Origin: Candidatus Atribacteria bacterium
Lineage (GTDB): Bacteria > Atribacterota > Phoenicimicrobiia > Phoenicimicrobiales > Phoenicimicrobiaceae
DNA: 21,449 bases
Assembly (NCBI GenBank): GCA_003513845.1
Contig: DOTB01000009.1
Span: forward strand, 1 to 21,449
Reading direction: 5' to 3'
In this document: one piece after another, positions 12,883 through 20,791 of the stretch
How the letters are laid out: each line of letters begins with the position of its first letter
Position numbering within the stretch: the stretch's first letter is position 1
The notes under the pieces: generated by a model
The model's database searches: none
The model's input: only the letters and a program-made list of their open reading frames with translations
Told to the model about the DNA's origin: nothing
Made by a program: the position numbers and the translations under genes

Positions 12883-13036
12883 ACAGGCGTCCCACCTGTC
12901 TACTAAAATATAGTTTATTGAAAGGTAGGGGCACGATGCATCGTGCCCACAAAATACTAATCACTACACAAATACAAAATAAAAGATAGATTCCTGTTCC
13001 CCGATCAGGTCGAGGACAAGTTTCGCGGGAATGACA
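12883..13036. repeat. Cluster of three dispersed repeats after pilD
   Basis: ACAGGCG ... ACCTGT at 12883-12899 is a shortened GACAGGCG unit. 12925-12948 holds a perfect 20-bp palindrome, GGGCACGATGCATCGTGCCC at 12929-12948, identical to part of the 7863 unit. 12989-13036 is the long ATTCCCG repeat in inverse orientation to 7361-7410. Nothing else is seen in the 254-base gap apart from AT-rich sequence. Confidence 0.75.
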
Positions 13037-13108
13037 ACAGATTGATTTATCAGTCTTTGAAAGTTTAAAAAAACTATTTTGTAAAAGTGAAAGATAAATA
13101 GATACATT

Positions 13109-13594
13109 ATGATTCGTAGTAATAATCGAAACAAAGGTTACACTCTTATCGAATTAATGGTAGTAGTGGGAATAATTTCCTTACTACTCGGTCTTAGTAT
13201 AAACGGATTAAATAATTTAATCCAATGGAATAAATTAAATACGGCGGCAGCACTTTTAAGTTCAGAACTAAAAAATACTCAATCAAGAGCATTTTACGAA
13301 GGAGTTTATTATAAAATAGAATTTTATACAACTTTTAATTGGCCAACTTCTCCAAATAAATATAAAATATTTAAAGGAAGTGAAAGTGAACTTTATAAAG
13401 AAATAAAATTAGAAGGGGTGGAATTATTTAAAACTAATTTCACAGATAATAGAGTACGCTTTAAACCGAGTGGAGTTCCCAGTCAAGGTGGAACAGTTAC
13501 TTTGAAAAATAAAAAAGAGAAAGTTCTTTATGTAATTATGACTCCGGTAACTGCCCGAGTAAGAATTAGCCCCGACCCTCCGGAGAATTGGTAA
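13109..13594 (+). CDS. Minor pilin of the GspH/FimT family
   Basis: 161 residues from ATG 13109. The leader MIRSNNRNKG is cut after G10, giving YTLIELMVVVGIISLLLGLSI with Glu at +5. The body fits GspH/FimT: LLSSELKNTQSRAFYEGVYYKIEF, then RVRFKPSGVPSQGGTVTLKN and a closing VLYVIMTPVTARVRISP strand typical of this family. Such proteins join the tip complex that primes pilus or pseudopilus assembly. The ribosome site is weak. It opens the minor-pilin cluster, and cassette copy 3 starts five bases after its stop codon. Confidence 0.87.
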   Translation: MIRSNNRNKGYTLIELMVVVGIISLLLGLSINGLNNLIQWNKLNTAAALLSSELKNTQSRAFYEGVYYKIEFYTTFNWPTSPNKYKIFKGSESELYKEIKLEGVELFKTNFTDNRVRFKPSGVPSQGGTVTLKNKKEKVLYVIMTPVTARVRISPDPPENW

Positions 13595-13599
13595 ATAAA

Positions 13600-14044
13600 A
13601 TAGTATATAGTATATGGTATGTAGTATATAGTTAAAGAAAGAGAAGAATGACTGAAAAAATAAAAAATTTTCAAGATTTAAGGATTTGGCAAAAAGGGAT
13701 AGAAATTGTTAAAGATATTTATATATTGAGTAAAAAGTTTCCAAAAGAGGAGTTATACGGGTTAACTTCTCAAATGAGACGATCAGTAGTTTCAATACCA
13801 TCAAATATTGCTGAAGGATTTAGAAGATATCATAATAAAGAATATAAACAATTCTTATATATTGCATTAGGAAGTTGTGCTGAATTAGAAACGCAAATAA
13901 TAATTGCAAATGAGTTAAATTATATTAATGATACTGACAAAACAGAAGTTATTGAAAAAATAAAATATATTTGTCGAATGACAATAAAATTAATACAAAA
14001 ATTATAAAACATTTTCTTACTATATACTCGATACTATATACTGC
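13600..14044 (+). mobile_element. Heptamer-flanked four-helix-bundle cassette, copy 3
   Basis: The compact form. The left array is ATAGT, ATATAGT, ATATGGT, ATGTAGT, ATATAGT (13600-13632), followed by TAAAGAAAGAG. The right array is ACTATAT, ACTCGAT, ACTATAT, ACTGC (14019-14044). It lacks the second right-hand array of copies 1 and 2. The DNA has diverged from those copies at many third codon positions, so it is older in this locus. It fits exactly between two minor-pilin genes without damaging either. Confidence 0.65.
13648..14007 (+). CDS. Four-helix-bundle (S23/23S rRNA IVS-type) protein, copy 3
   Basis: 119 residues from ATG 13648. By my count it differs from copy 2 at 11 positions, mostly mild (V/I, T/S, D/N, E/D, L/V), while many codons differ silently. 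That is the sign of selection on the protein, so the gene family is functional rather than junk carried by repeats. The family core FQDLRIWQ, SQMRRS, SIPSNIAEGFRRYHNKEYKQFLYIALGSCAELETQ is unchanged. It is encoded on the same strand as the pilus genes and is probably co-transcribed with them. Confidence 0.88.
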   Translation: MTEKIKNFQDLRIWQKGIEIVKDIYILSKKFPKEELYGLTSQMRRSVVSIPSNIAEGFRRYHNKEYKQFLYIALGSCAELETQIIIANELNYINDTDKTEVIEKIKYICRMTIKLIQKL

Positions 14045-14067
14045 TTTATTAATTGGCGGTGATTCTA

Positions 14068-16476
14068 ATGCTAAAAATAAATAAAAAATTATTTCACAAA
14101 GGCTTTACTTTAATCGAGTTAATGATAGCAGTGGTTATTTTAGCTTTAGCCATATTCGGAATATTCCACGCCTACAGTGTCGGCTTTATGGGAATGGCTG
14201 ATGCCCGCGATAGAACGGTTGCTGTAAATTATCTACAGCAAGCTTTAGAAGATGTAAAAAATACAGACTTTGAAAAGATCAGTACCACTTCTAGTAAAGT
14301 TAGTGATGGAAATAAGGAATATCGAATTGATATAATTTTGACTGATGAAACATCTAATTTAAAAAAAGTATACGCTATGGTCACCTGGATAGACAGAAAT
14401 GGGAATACTAAAAAAGTAGATAGTACTTTATCTATCAATTATGTAGAATTTTTTGCTTCTAATGCTTTTAAAATAACTCTTTTTGCCGAATCTTATAATA
14501 TATTAAACACTCCGACTTCTTCTCCTTATGCTTCTACAGAAGTATTTGCAGTTATTAAAGATGAAAATGGAAACACAGTTAGCGATTGGGGCAAAAAACC
14601 AGGAGAGGGTGATATAACTTTTTCCCTGATTTCGGAAGAACAATATGGAGAGTTTTCTGATGGTTCAACGGTAGTAATTGTTACTCCAGTAGAAGGAAAA
14701 GCAAGTGTAACTTTTTGCTCTAAAGGGACCTTTACTCCCGCTGTTTCTCCCACTGACGATTATTTTGTACTTCAAAAGATACAGGCTTCGGTATATCTAC
14801 CTGAGGAAGCAAAAACCGTATCTGATACTATTACTATAAAAATTACTGATGGACCGGCAAAAATAATCCTTGATGCTGAGCCAAAAAGCTTGAAAGCTCA
14901 GGAAGGAAATTTTTCAACTATTACCGCCTCTCTTATTAATGCTGCTGGTGATATTCTAACTAAAGCAGAAATTTTTAACGATATTACTATTACCTTTAGT
15001 ATCTCGGGAGAAGGAAAATTTGAGGATGGCTCTAAGCTTTATAATATTACTATACCCTGGGACAGTGGTAGTTCAGAGGCAGCTACCGTAACCTTGAATC
15101 TTTTCTCTAACGGTACCCCAGGATCAGTTAATGTAGTCGCTGCGGCTACAAATTTAGAGAGTGATGCTGTTAATGTAATCTTTTTAGGACCTCCAGCTAC
15201 CATTTCTATTACCGCAAATCCCAATCCAATTTATGTCGATGATATAACTGGCTCTACTATAAGTGTGAGCCTTTTGGATGCGAACGGATATATTACCAGT
15301 CCTGATGTTGACCCCATTACTATTTCTTTATCCCTAACCGAAAACGATACCGGTGGGGACATTACCGATTATTCTCTGGAATTTCCAGTTTCAGAGACCG
15401 GTGGAATTGTAAAAACTACCAAATTTTCTGGACAAACCACCACAGGAAGTGCTAAGATTATCGCCAGTGTGGGAGGATTACCCGATGCTTCAGTTACTAT
15501 AATAGTAATCTCTTCTTTAGTTCCGGATCATATAAAATTATCTGCCAGTCCAGAAACAGTGAGTGTAGGTGGAACTTCTACTATAACCGCAATTGTATAT
15601 GATATAAGTGGTAATATTGTGAGAAACTATTCCGGCGCCATCCTTTTTGATACCACTCTGGGAAGTTTTACTGATTATTCATTCTCTAATGGTATTGCAA
15701 CTACTAAATTATCTTCAGAAGACTCAGGTGTTGCTTTAGTTACTGTATCCACAAGCGATAATTTAGCTTCTATTCCAGAAGGTGGAATTGAAGTGAAATT
15801 CTATGGTGTAGCTCACCACTTCAACCTTGAGGCGAATCCACAATTAGTAAAGGCAGATGGAATAGCTTTTTCCACCATTACTGCTACTATTTGCGATGAA
15901 AAAAATATTCCTATAAAAGATTATTCTGGTAATATTCAATTTTCTACTACTTGGGGAAATTTTATAGGTGATGATACCAAAGATATTACTAATGGTCAGG
16001 CGAGTATAAAACTTTCTGCTGAGGCAAAGGGAACTGCTTCTGTCACCATAGTATCTCCACCAGATAACTTACCTGTAATACCTGAATATGTGACGGTAGA
16101 TTTTTATATTGAAACTACTTTAACCCTGTTGGAAGAATCAGTACAGTATGTAGATACAGAGAAAAAACAGATTAGTTTTAAGGTGGAAGTAACCGGCGAA
16201 AATATTACGATAGATGAAATGATGATATCCTGGAACCCACATGATAATTCAGAAAGAATTGATCAAATCCTTATAAATGACTTAGAAGTTTGGAATAAAG
16301 CCAAAAAAAGTGGAGATTTATTGGACATAGTGGATGCCAATCTACTAAGCGGGGAAAATTCTATATTATTATCCTTTAATGAAGATATGTCTTTAGAAAA
16401 CAGATTTCCGATTACTGTAACTTTCTATCCTCCAGTATCGGGGATGTATATAATAGAATTACCGGTATCACCTTAA
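14068..16476 (+). CDS. Very large pilin-like protein with Ig-like (invasin-type) repeats
   Basis: 802 residues from ATG 14068, preceded by GGCGGTGAT at 14056-14064; an upstream in-frame TTG at 14053 is less likely. The leader MLKINKKLFHKG is cut after G12, giving FTLIELMIAVVILALAIFGIF with Glu at +5. A PilV/GspI-like pilin domain runs to about residue 130. At least four Ig-like repeats begin near 262 (GPAKIILDAEP), 374 (GPPATISITANP), 485 (VPDHIKLSASP) and 580 (GVAHHFNLEANP), each followed by a 'STITA.[LV].D..G' strand, and a weaker one lies at about 135-260. A separate beta-rich C-terminal domain covers about 680-802. It is probably a tip minor pilin with an adhesin stalk. Ordinary minor pilins of this type have 150-250 residues. 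Confidence 0.87.
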   Translation: MLKINKKLFHKGFTLIELMIAVVILALAIFGIFHAYSVGFMGMADARDRTVAVNYLQQALEDVKNTDFEKISTTSSKVSDGNKEYRIDIILTDETSNLKKVYAMVTWIDRNGNTKKVDSTLSINYVEFFASNAFKITLFAESYNILNTPTSSPYASTEVFAVIKDENGNTVSDWGKKPGEGDITFSLISEEQYGEFSDGSTVVIVTPVEGKASVTFCSKGTFTPAVSPTDDYFVLQKIQASVYLPEEAKTVSDTITIKITDGPAKIILDAEPKSLKAQEGNFSTITASLINAAGDILTKAEIFNDITITFSISGEGKFEDGSKLYNITIPWDSGSSEAATVTLNLFSNGTPGSVNVVAAATNLESDAVNVIFLGPPATISITANPNPIYVDDITGSTISVSLLDANGYITSPDVDPITISLSLTENDTGGDITDYSLEFPVSETGGIVKTTKFSGQTTTGSAKIIASVGGLPDASVTIIVISSLVPDHIKLSASPETVSVGGTSTITAIVYDISGNIVRNYSGAILFDTTLGSFTDYSFSNGIATTKLSSEDSGVALVTVSTSDNLASIPEGGIEVKFYGVAHHFNLEANPQLVKADGIAFSTITATICDEKNIPIKDYSGNIQFSTTWGNFIGDDTKDITNGQASIKLSAEAKGTASVTIVSPPDNLPVIPEYVTVDFYIETTLTLLEESVQYVDTEKKQISFKVEVTGENITIDEMMISWNPHDNSERIDQILINDLEVWNKAKKSGDLLDIVDANLLSGENSILLSFNEDMSLENRFPITVTFYPPVSGMYIIELPVSP

Positions 16477-16548
16477 TTATTATTTTTAATTAAATTTAAT
16501 AAATATGGTTTTATATTTAAAATTAGATGAATAATAAAAGGAGAAAAT

Positions 16549-17031
16549 TTGATAAAAAAAATTTGGAGAAATAATTTAAAGGGATTCAGCTTAATTGAAT
16601 TAATGGTAGTGGTAGTGATTTTGAGTTTGATTGTTTTGGGATTGGTTACCTTTTTTACTGGTGGAGCTCGTTCTTGGATATCTGGACAATACCAGCTTTC
16701 TGCCCAACGTAACGTCCGGCAAGCTATGGATTTTATGGTGAGAGAAATTCGAGAAGGTTCCAATTATACCATTGGTGGTGGGAATGACTCTATTACCATT
16801 AGTTATCCATCATCTTTAAATAAGAATTCAGTCACCTATAAATTAACTGGTAATATTATCCAGAGAGAATCTAATTCTACTACTAATAATTTATTAAATA
16901 ATGTACGCACTCTGGTCTTTACACCGAATATCTCTAAGATTCATATCTGGCTGGAAGTAGATATGGATAACGATACTAGACCAGACATTACCTTGAATAC
17001 CGAGGTTAATTTAAGAAATTATGGATTATAA
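16549..17031 (+). CDS. Minor pilin of the GspJ/PilW type
   Basis: 160 residues from TTG 16549, with AAGGAG at 16538-16543. The leader MIKKIWRNNLKG is cut after G12, giving FSLIELMVVVVILSLIVLGLVTFF with Glu at +5. The region QYQLSAQRNVRQAMDFMVREIREGSNYTIGGGNDSITISYP is typical of PulJ/GspJ and PilW proteins. A tip-complex role beside the GspH-, GspI- and GspK-like proteins is likely. A 72-base AT-rich gap without features separates it from the preceding gene. Confidence 0.87.
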   Translation: MIKKIWRNNLKGFSLIELMVVVVILSLIVLGLVTFFTGGARSWISGQYQLSAQRNVRQAMDFMVREIREGSNYTIGGGNDSITISYPSSLNKNSVTYKLTGNIIQRESNSTTNNLLNNVRTLVFTPNISKIHIWLEVDMDNDTRPDITLNTEVNLRNYGL

Positions 17032-17136
17032 AGCTTTTAATTAGTGAAAGAGAAACAAATAACTTAAAATTAGTACTCTAAAAATGATATTTGGTAATTT
17101 AGAAATTCGGTTACTTGGTCTAATAGTGAGGTGGTA

Positions 17137-18330
17137 ATGGTGAGATGTAAAGATTTCAAGAATAAAAAAATAAAAGGTATATTTACTAATCAAAAAGGTT
17201 TTGCTTTATTGACTACTTTAATCTTTGTCTTTGTTCTGGCCACCCTGGTAATTACTTTATTGACTATGACTAATAATGATACTAAATTATCTAATCTACA
17301 AAGAGAATCTACTCGAGCTTTTTATATCGCTGAAACCGGGATTGATGAAGCTTTGTTATTATTAAATACTCCAGTCAATCAGGGAGGAAAAGGCTTAGAT
17401 TGGAGACCTGGTACTGATTTAAATGATCCACCAGAACCATCATATATTAAAAATTTGAGTCCTAACGAATATTATGAAGTTATTATAACCGGAGATTCAG
17501 ATAATATAACCATTTTATCTAAGGGAGTCGTAACCGGAAGCGGAACATATGATAAAGGAATGCGACAAATTGAAGTAAAATGCAAGAAAGGAATAGCTAA
17601 AGCTCCCGATTTATTCTTTGATTACGCTGTTCTTACCAACGGAAATATGACTATTAATGGAGGAGTAAGTTTTCACGGAAATATTCACTCCAATGGTAAT
17701 TTAACTAATAATGGAAATATTAATTTAGAGTATGGTACCGCAACTGCTACGGGGACTACTAATTTTGGTACAGGGGGAGTACCTTACCAGGAGTTTCCTC
17801 GTATTGATTGGGAATATTATGAAAATCAAGCCAAAACTCAGCTTATTGATGATGAAGGGAATATTCACAACCATTATTATTCTGGTGATGTAACCATTGA
17901 TTCCTCAGGTTCTATTTATGGCATTCATTATATTGACGGTAATGTAGAAATTAAACCTCCTTGTTCGGAACTGCATATTATTGATGGAGCGATTTTTGCT
18001 ACTGGAACTATTACGGTTGGTGGATCATCTAATGTATATATAGAAAAATCTAAAGATTATGATAACCCTCTGGCTTTAGTAGCCAAAGGAGATATAGTAA
18101 TTTGGGGAAACGTCCACGGTGAAGGTATAGTTTATACTGAAAATAATTTTACCTTAAACGGAAATATTAACATCCAAAAAGGGGCAGTCTATGCTGATGA
18201 CGGCGTTTTTCATGGTGGTGGTGGCTCTATGAATATATATTATGATACAGATTTAATCAATACTCCTGTTCCCGGAACGGGAATTCCAGTATGGAAAAAA
18301 GTTTCCTGGCAAGAAGTATTTGATTTTTAA
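17137..18330 (+). CDS. PilX/GspK-like minor pilin with large repetitive C-terminal domain
   Basis: 398-residue frame from ATG 17137; GTG at 17131 or 17140 is also possible because the GAGGTGG site at 17128-17134 is very close. The leader ends at QKG (G21), followed by FALLTTLIFVFVLATLVITLLT, where +5 is Thr instead of Glu, as in GspK and many PilX_N proteins. STRAFYIAETGIDEALLLLN is the PilX_N signature. From about residue 163 a Gly/Asn-rich stretch (VLTNGNMTINGGVSFHGNIHSNGNLTNNGNINL) with short repeated strands suggests a beta-helix. Such E5-less pilins cap the tip complex. A repeat-bearing gap follows. Confidence 0.85.
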   Translation: MVRCKDFKNKKIKGIFTNQKGFALLTTLIFVFVLATLVITLLTMTNNDTKLSNLQRESTRAFYIAETGIDEALLLLNTPVNQGGKGLDWRPGTDLNDPPEPSYIKNLSPNEYYEVIITGDSDNITILSKGVVTGSGTYDKGMRQIEVKCKKGIAKAPDLFFDYAVLTNGNMTINGGVSFHGNIHSNGNLTNNGNINLEYGTATATGTTNFGTGGVPYQEFPRIDWEYYENQAKTQLIDDEGNIHNHYYSGDVTIDSSGSIYGIHYIDGNVEIKPPCSELHIIDGAIFATGTITVGGSSNVYIEKSKDYDNPLALVAKGDIVIWGNVHGEGIVYTENNFTLNGNINIQKGAVYADDGVFHGGGGSMNIYYDTDLINTPVPGTGIPVWKKVSWQEVFDF

Positions 18331-18381
18331 TTTTTTCTAAAAAAAGAAGGGTTTTTTAAGAGTTGTGGAGTATATATATCA

Positions 18382-18445
18382 ACAGTATCGAGTATTGAGT
18401 ATATAGTATCGAGTCAAGAAAGAAAATAGAAAAGAAAAATTTAAG
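18382..18445 (+). repeat. Solo left end of the heptamer cassette
   Basis: ACAGT, ATCGAGT, ATTGAGT, ATATAGT and ATCGAGT (18382-18414), followed by a purine tract to about 18445. This matches the left end of cassette copies 1 and 2, including the ACAGT cap. No four-helix-bundle gene follows. Together with 18515-18553 it fills most of the 237-base gap before pilM. Confidence 0.7.
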
Positions 18446-18514
18446 ATAGTATTAGTCTGAGAAAGAAAAAAGAAATTAGTTTAATAAGTTTATGATGGTG
18501 TGATATAGTAATAT

Positions 18515-18553
18515 GAGATTGCCACGACTTACTATGTAAGTCTCGCAATGACA
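18515..18553. repeat. ATTGC-type repeat just before pilM
   Basis: GAGATTGCCACG ... CTCGCAATGACA with an inner ACTTAC/GTAAGT hairpin. The pilM ribosome site GAGGGAG (18556-18562) begins three bases after the repeat. A similar AAAGAGGGA string follows the ATTCCCG repeat at 10852. Confidence 0.7.
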
Positions 18554-18567
18554 AAGAGGGAGAAAAT

Positions 18568-19635
18568 ATGTTTGCAATTGATTTTGGTGCACGTTCAATT
18601 AAAGTAGCAAAATTACATAAAATAAGTGATGGTTATGAGCTGGTTAATTACGGAGTTACCCTTAGCCCTGAAGGTGCTATCTCCAATGGCGAGATACTTA
18701 ATCCTATTGCAGTTACTGAGTCTTTATCTAAATTATTAAAAGATAGCAGCATAAGAGACAATAGAGCGATTATAGCCATAACCGGTCAAAAAGTTATAAT
18801 CAGAGAAATTATTCTTCCTTTAATGGAAGAAAATGAATTAATGGCTGGTGTAATGTGGGAAGCTCCCAAATATGTTCCTTATAATCTGGATGAGTCTATT
18901 ATTGATGCTGATAAAGTGGATGAATTTGTGGAAAAAGATGGGAATAAAATGATGAAAATTCTTTTAGTGGCAGTTCCTAAAAGTATTGTTCAACCTTATA
19001 TGGAAGTCTTAAAAAAAGTAAGAATAATACCAAAAATTGTAGATGTAGTTTCTTCTGCTAATATTAGAGCCTTTGAAACTTATTTTTCTGAGAAAAAAGA
19101 GGAAGAACAGGAAGATTCGATTATTAATATAATATTATCTGTTGGGGCAAGTGGGACTATTCTTACTTTAGTCGAGAAAAATAATTTGAAATTTGCCAGG
19201 AATATTTTAGTTGGAGGAAATGATATTACAAAAGCAATTGCCAAATCTTTAAATATGTCTTTTAATGAAGCAGAAAAACTTAAAAGAGAGACCAAGATAA
19301 TATCAGGTCCAAAAGTAGAGAAAAAAGAGAAAAATGAGAGTGAAAAGATTATAATAAAAATATTAAGTCAAATAGCCAAAGAAGTGCGGAAGTCTTTGAG
19401 TTATTATAAAACTCAAAGTCAAAATGTTAAATATAATAAAATTATATTATGCGGAGGGTGTGCTAATATAAAGGGTATTAAAGATTTTTTAACTGAGGAA
19501 TTTGGAATTCCAGTAATAATAGGAGACCCCCTAAAAGGTATAAAGATAAGCGAAAAGGCATTTGATATAGAAAGGTTAAAAAAATTCAAGGGAACATTAG
19601 CCACGGTAATTGGATTAGCTAAGAGAGAAAGGTAA
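18568..19635 (+). CDS. pilM: Type IV pilus inner-membrane complex protein PilM
   Basis: 355 residues, the usual length. A cytoplasmic actin/FtsA-like ATPase-fold protein that docks on the N-terminus of PilN and links the PilB/PilC motor to the periplasmic complex. The N-terminal phosphate-binding loop reads AIDFGARSIKVAKL. Further FtsA-like signatures are IILSVGASGTILTLV and IILCGGCANIKGIKDFLTEEFGIPV near the C-terminus. The SHS2-like insertion region includes IREIILPLMEENELMAGVMWEAPKYVPYNLDE, typical of PilM. The ATG follows GAGGGAG at 18556-18562, which directly adjoins a dispersed repeat. pilN starts eight bases after its stop codon. Confidence 0.95.
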   Translation: MFAIDFGARSIKVAKLHKISDGYELVNYGVTLSPEGAISNGEILNPIAVTESLSKLLKDSSIRDNRAIIAITGQKVIIREIILPLMEENELMAGVMWEAPKYVPYNLDESIIDADKVDEFVEKDGNKMMKILLVAVPKSIVQPYMEVLKKVRIIPKIVDVVSSANIRAFETYFSEKKEEEQEDSIINIILSVGASGTILTLVEKNNLKFARNILVGGNDITKAIAKSLNMSFNEAEKLKRETKIISGPKVEKKEKNESEKIIIKILSQIAKEVRKSLSYYKTQSQNVKYNKIILCGGCANIKGIKDFLTEEFGIPVIIGDPLKGIKISEKAFDIERLKKFKGTLATVIGLAKRER

Positions 19636-19643
19636 ATAAAAAA

Positions 19644-20207
19644 ATGACAAATATTAATCTCCTTCCTGCTGAATATAAAGAAAAAGAAAAATTTAAATTA
19701 AGTAGAGTATTGATTATTTTATTTATTATTCTTTTAGCATTTGGTACAGCTTATTTGTATTACTATTTAGAATTACAAATAGATTTTAAAGAACAGCAAC
19801 TAAAAATAATGAAAAGTGAATTGGCAGAAATTGAAAAAATAATAAAAGAAGTAAAAGATTTGAAAAAAGATAAGAAAATTATAGAAGACCGAATTGCAGT
19901 AATTCAAGGATTAATCAATAACCAATCTCATTTATCCAGGATATTGGGTGAGTTTAGCGCCTCTATTCTCGATGAAGTCTGGATAGATAATCTTAATTTA
20001 AGTGCCAATCAGACATTTGATTTTACTGCTAATACTTTTAATAATTATTTAATTGCTAAATATATGGTGACCTTAAAGAATGATCCTACTTTTGATAATA
20101 TTGAGCTTGGTTATGTTCGCAAGAATAAAATCAAAGAAGAAGATAGAGATGTGGAGATTGTGAATTTTAAATTATCAGGAATATTTATCCCGAAGAGATT
20201 AGAGTAG
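19644..20207 (+). CDS. pilN: Type IV pilus inner-membrane complex protein PilN
   Basis: 187 residues. A bitopic inner-membrane protein that dimerises with PilO in the periplasm. The N-terminal TNINLLPAEYKEKEK contains the INLLP motif that binds PilM. One membrane segment lies at about residues 21-43, followed by a coiled coil (about 48-90) and a ferredoxin-like periplasmic domain (SILDEVWIDNLNLSANQTFDFTANT). The ATG is eight bases after the pilM stop, and the ribosome site GAGAAAGG lies inside the end of pilM, so translation is probably coupled. Confidence 0.93.
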   Translation: MTNINLLPAEYKEKEKFKLSRVLIILFIILLAFGTAYLYYYLELQIDFKEQQLKIMKSELAEIEKIIKEVKDLKKDKKIIEDRIAVIQGLINNQSHLSRILGEFSASILDEVWIDNLNLSANQTFDFTANTFNNYLIAKYMVTLKNDPTFDNIELGYVRKNKIKEEDRDVEIVNFKLSGIFIPKRLE

Positions 20208-20233
20208 GAAAATAAAAATAGAGGTATTTTTAG

Positions 20234-20788
20234 ATGAAATTATCTAAAGGGATGACTGCATTTATAATATTTGTGATTTTGGCTTCCTTTGTATATGTTA
20301 ATTATACTTATATTTATCAACCAAAAATGCAGAAAATTGAACAATTGGATAGAGATATTGAACTTACTGCTAAGAAGATAATTGAAGGGAAAAAAATTGC
20401 AGCGCAGTTAGGTTCTTTAAAAGAAGAATATGCAGCTTTAAAGGAGAAATTAGAATTTTTAGAAGTTATGTTACCCAAGGAAAAAGAAATCCCTGATTTA
20501 TTGATAATGATTCAAGATACTTTGACCGAATTTGATGTTGATTTTACTAATTTTACTCCCCAGAATATTTCCTGGGAAAAAGATAAAATTTACGGAAAAA
20601 TGCCTTTGTCTATGAGCCTGACTGCCAGCTATTTTGACTTGATAGCCTGTTTAGACCGAATAGAGAATTTGCCACGGATTATTGATGTTCAATCATTGAG
20701 ATTGAGCAAGACAGGAAAGGAAGCGGATAAATTAAATATTTCCATAAATATGTTTACTTATGTCTTAAGAAAAGAGGGTTCTCAATAG
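20234..20788 (+). CDS. pilO: Type IV pilus inner-membrane complex protein PilO
   Basis: 184 residues. One membrane segment at about 7-25, a coiled coil at about 31-78 (KMQKIEQLDRDIELTAKKI ... EEYAALKEKLEFLEVMLP), then the conserved PKEKEIPDLLIMIQDTL and a ferredoxin-like domain (MPLSMSLTASYFDLIACLDRIENLPRIIDVQSLRL), which is characteristic of PilO. It pairs with PilN to set the periplasmic ring that aligns motor and secretin. It lies 26 bases after pilN and 3 bases before pilP, in one operon. Confidence 0.93.
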   Translation: MKLSKGMTAFIIFVILASFVYVNYTYIYQPKMQKIEQLDRDIELTAKKIIEGKKIAAQLGSLKEEYAALKEKLEFLEVMLPKEKEIPDLLIMIQDTLTEFDVDFTNFTPQNISWEKDKIYGKMPLSMSLTASYFDLIACLDRIENLPRIIDVQSLRLSKTGKEADKLNISINMFTYVLRKEGSQ

Positions 20789-20791
20789 AAT

